DNA from: CAYLVJ01 sp964501525
Lineage (GTDB): Bacteria; Patescibacteriota; Minisyncoccia; Minisyncoccales; CAYTKG01
Direction: 5' to 3'
Assembly (NCBI GenBank): GCA_964501525.1
Contig: CAZCSI010000028.1
Coordinates: 1 to 6,141, forward strand
Length of the DNA: 6,141 nucleotides
Shown piece by piece: positions 6,019-6,141 of the stretch. The position numbers were made by a program, and so were the translations under genes. The notes beneath the pieces were generated by a model. The model had not been told where the DNA came from. It did no database searches and worked only from the letters and a program-made list of their open reading frames with translations. Position 1 is the stretch's first letter; the number at the start of each line of letters is the position of its first letter.

Positions 6019-6141
6019 CTACTTTACTGAGGAAATGTTGATCAGGTTTCCGTCTTTATCAACAACTTCCTATCCCCAGCTCTTGCGCTCTTTTGATCTG
6101 CGGTAAATCGCAGGGGTTGATCCCCTCAAGAGAATTATTTT
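6019..6141 (-). CDS. 3' end of an unidentified gene, with an apparent one-base frameshift
   Basis: The gene enters from the right edge on the minus strand. One frame reads SLEGINPCDLPQIKRAQELGI down to 6071, then GSC and a TGA stop at 6061-6059. If one base is skipped at 6070, reading passes smoothly from ELGI into EVVDKDGNLINISSVK and a TAG stop at 6021-6019. Both halves look like ordinary protein (a helix, then a strand and a D-K-D-G-N turn), and joined they make a natural C-terminus. I therefore suspect a one-base insertion near 6069-6070, either real or an assembly error. If there is no frameshift, the gene simply ends at 6059. I do not recognise the family. It lies upstream of, and in the same direction as, the ferric-reductase-like gene, but a promoter candidate separates them. 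Confidence 0.45.

Noticed and set aside
6112..6126. Inverted repeat AGGGG-TTGAT-CCCCT near the right edge
   Set aside because: The stem is only 5 bp, it lies inside the apparent coding end of the edge gene, and neither strand has a U tract directly after it.

Overview
The window reads like a piece of bacterial chromosome, moderately AT-rich, with short intergenic gaps. There is no RNA gene, insertion sequence, CRISPR array or phage gene. The mix of a baeRF-type protein, a secreted DUF5667 protein, a DUF3467 protein and a P2-type cation ATPase, with A-rich leaders lacking Shine-Dalgarno motifs, suggests a candidate-phylum bacterium, possibly Patescibacteria/CPR. That placement is inference. 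Standard stop codons fit every gene, so there is no sign of TGA recoding.

Layout. A single plus-strand gene (33-1223, baeRF family, related to peptide-release factor eRF1) converges on a minus-strand series. Between them is a perfect 16-bp inverted repeat with a 4-nt loop (1249-1284) that should terminate transcription from both sides. The minus-strand genes, from the right edge leftwards, are: the 3' end of an unidentified gene (6019-6141) with an apparent one-base frameshift; a six-helix ferric-reductase/MsrQ-like heme membrane protein (5306-5929); a small DUF3467 protein (5014-5304) that starts 1 nt after it; a P2-type cation-transporting ATPase (2251-4923); and an exported DUF5667 protein with a Pro/Glu-rich repeat tail (1303-2157).

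Transcription. Sigma70-like promoters can be proposed ahead of the ferric-reductase gene (TTTACA-N17-TAAAAT), the DUF5667 gene (TTGTGA-N17-TAAAAT) and, more weakly, the ATPase (TATAAT only). A hairpin between the DUF3467 gene and the ATPase probably ends the two-gene operon and overlaps the ATPase promoter region.

How the genes relate. Only the ferric-reductase-like/DUF3467 pair is clearly one operon. The rest look like separate units: cation transport, an envelope protein and a translation-linked protein. The oddest feature is the ATPase. It is intact and has most catalytic motifs, but three highly conserved motifs are altered: DKTGTLT is DKTLTLT, TGES is TGEW and KGAPE is LGAPE. I see no clear new multi-gene system. 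The best leads are the ATPase variant and the orphan heme membrane protein coupled to DUF3467.
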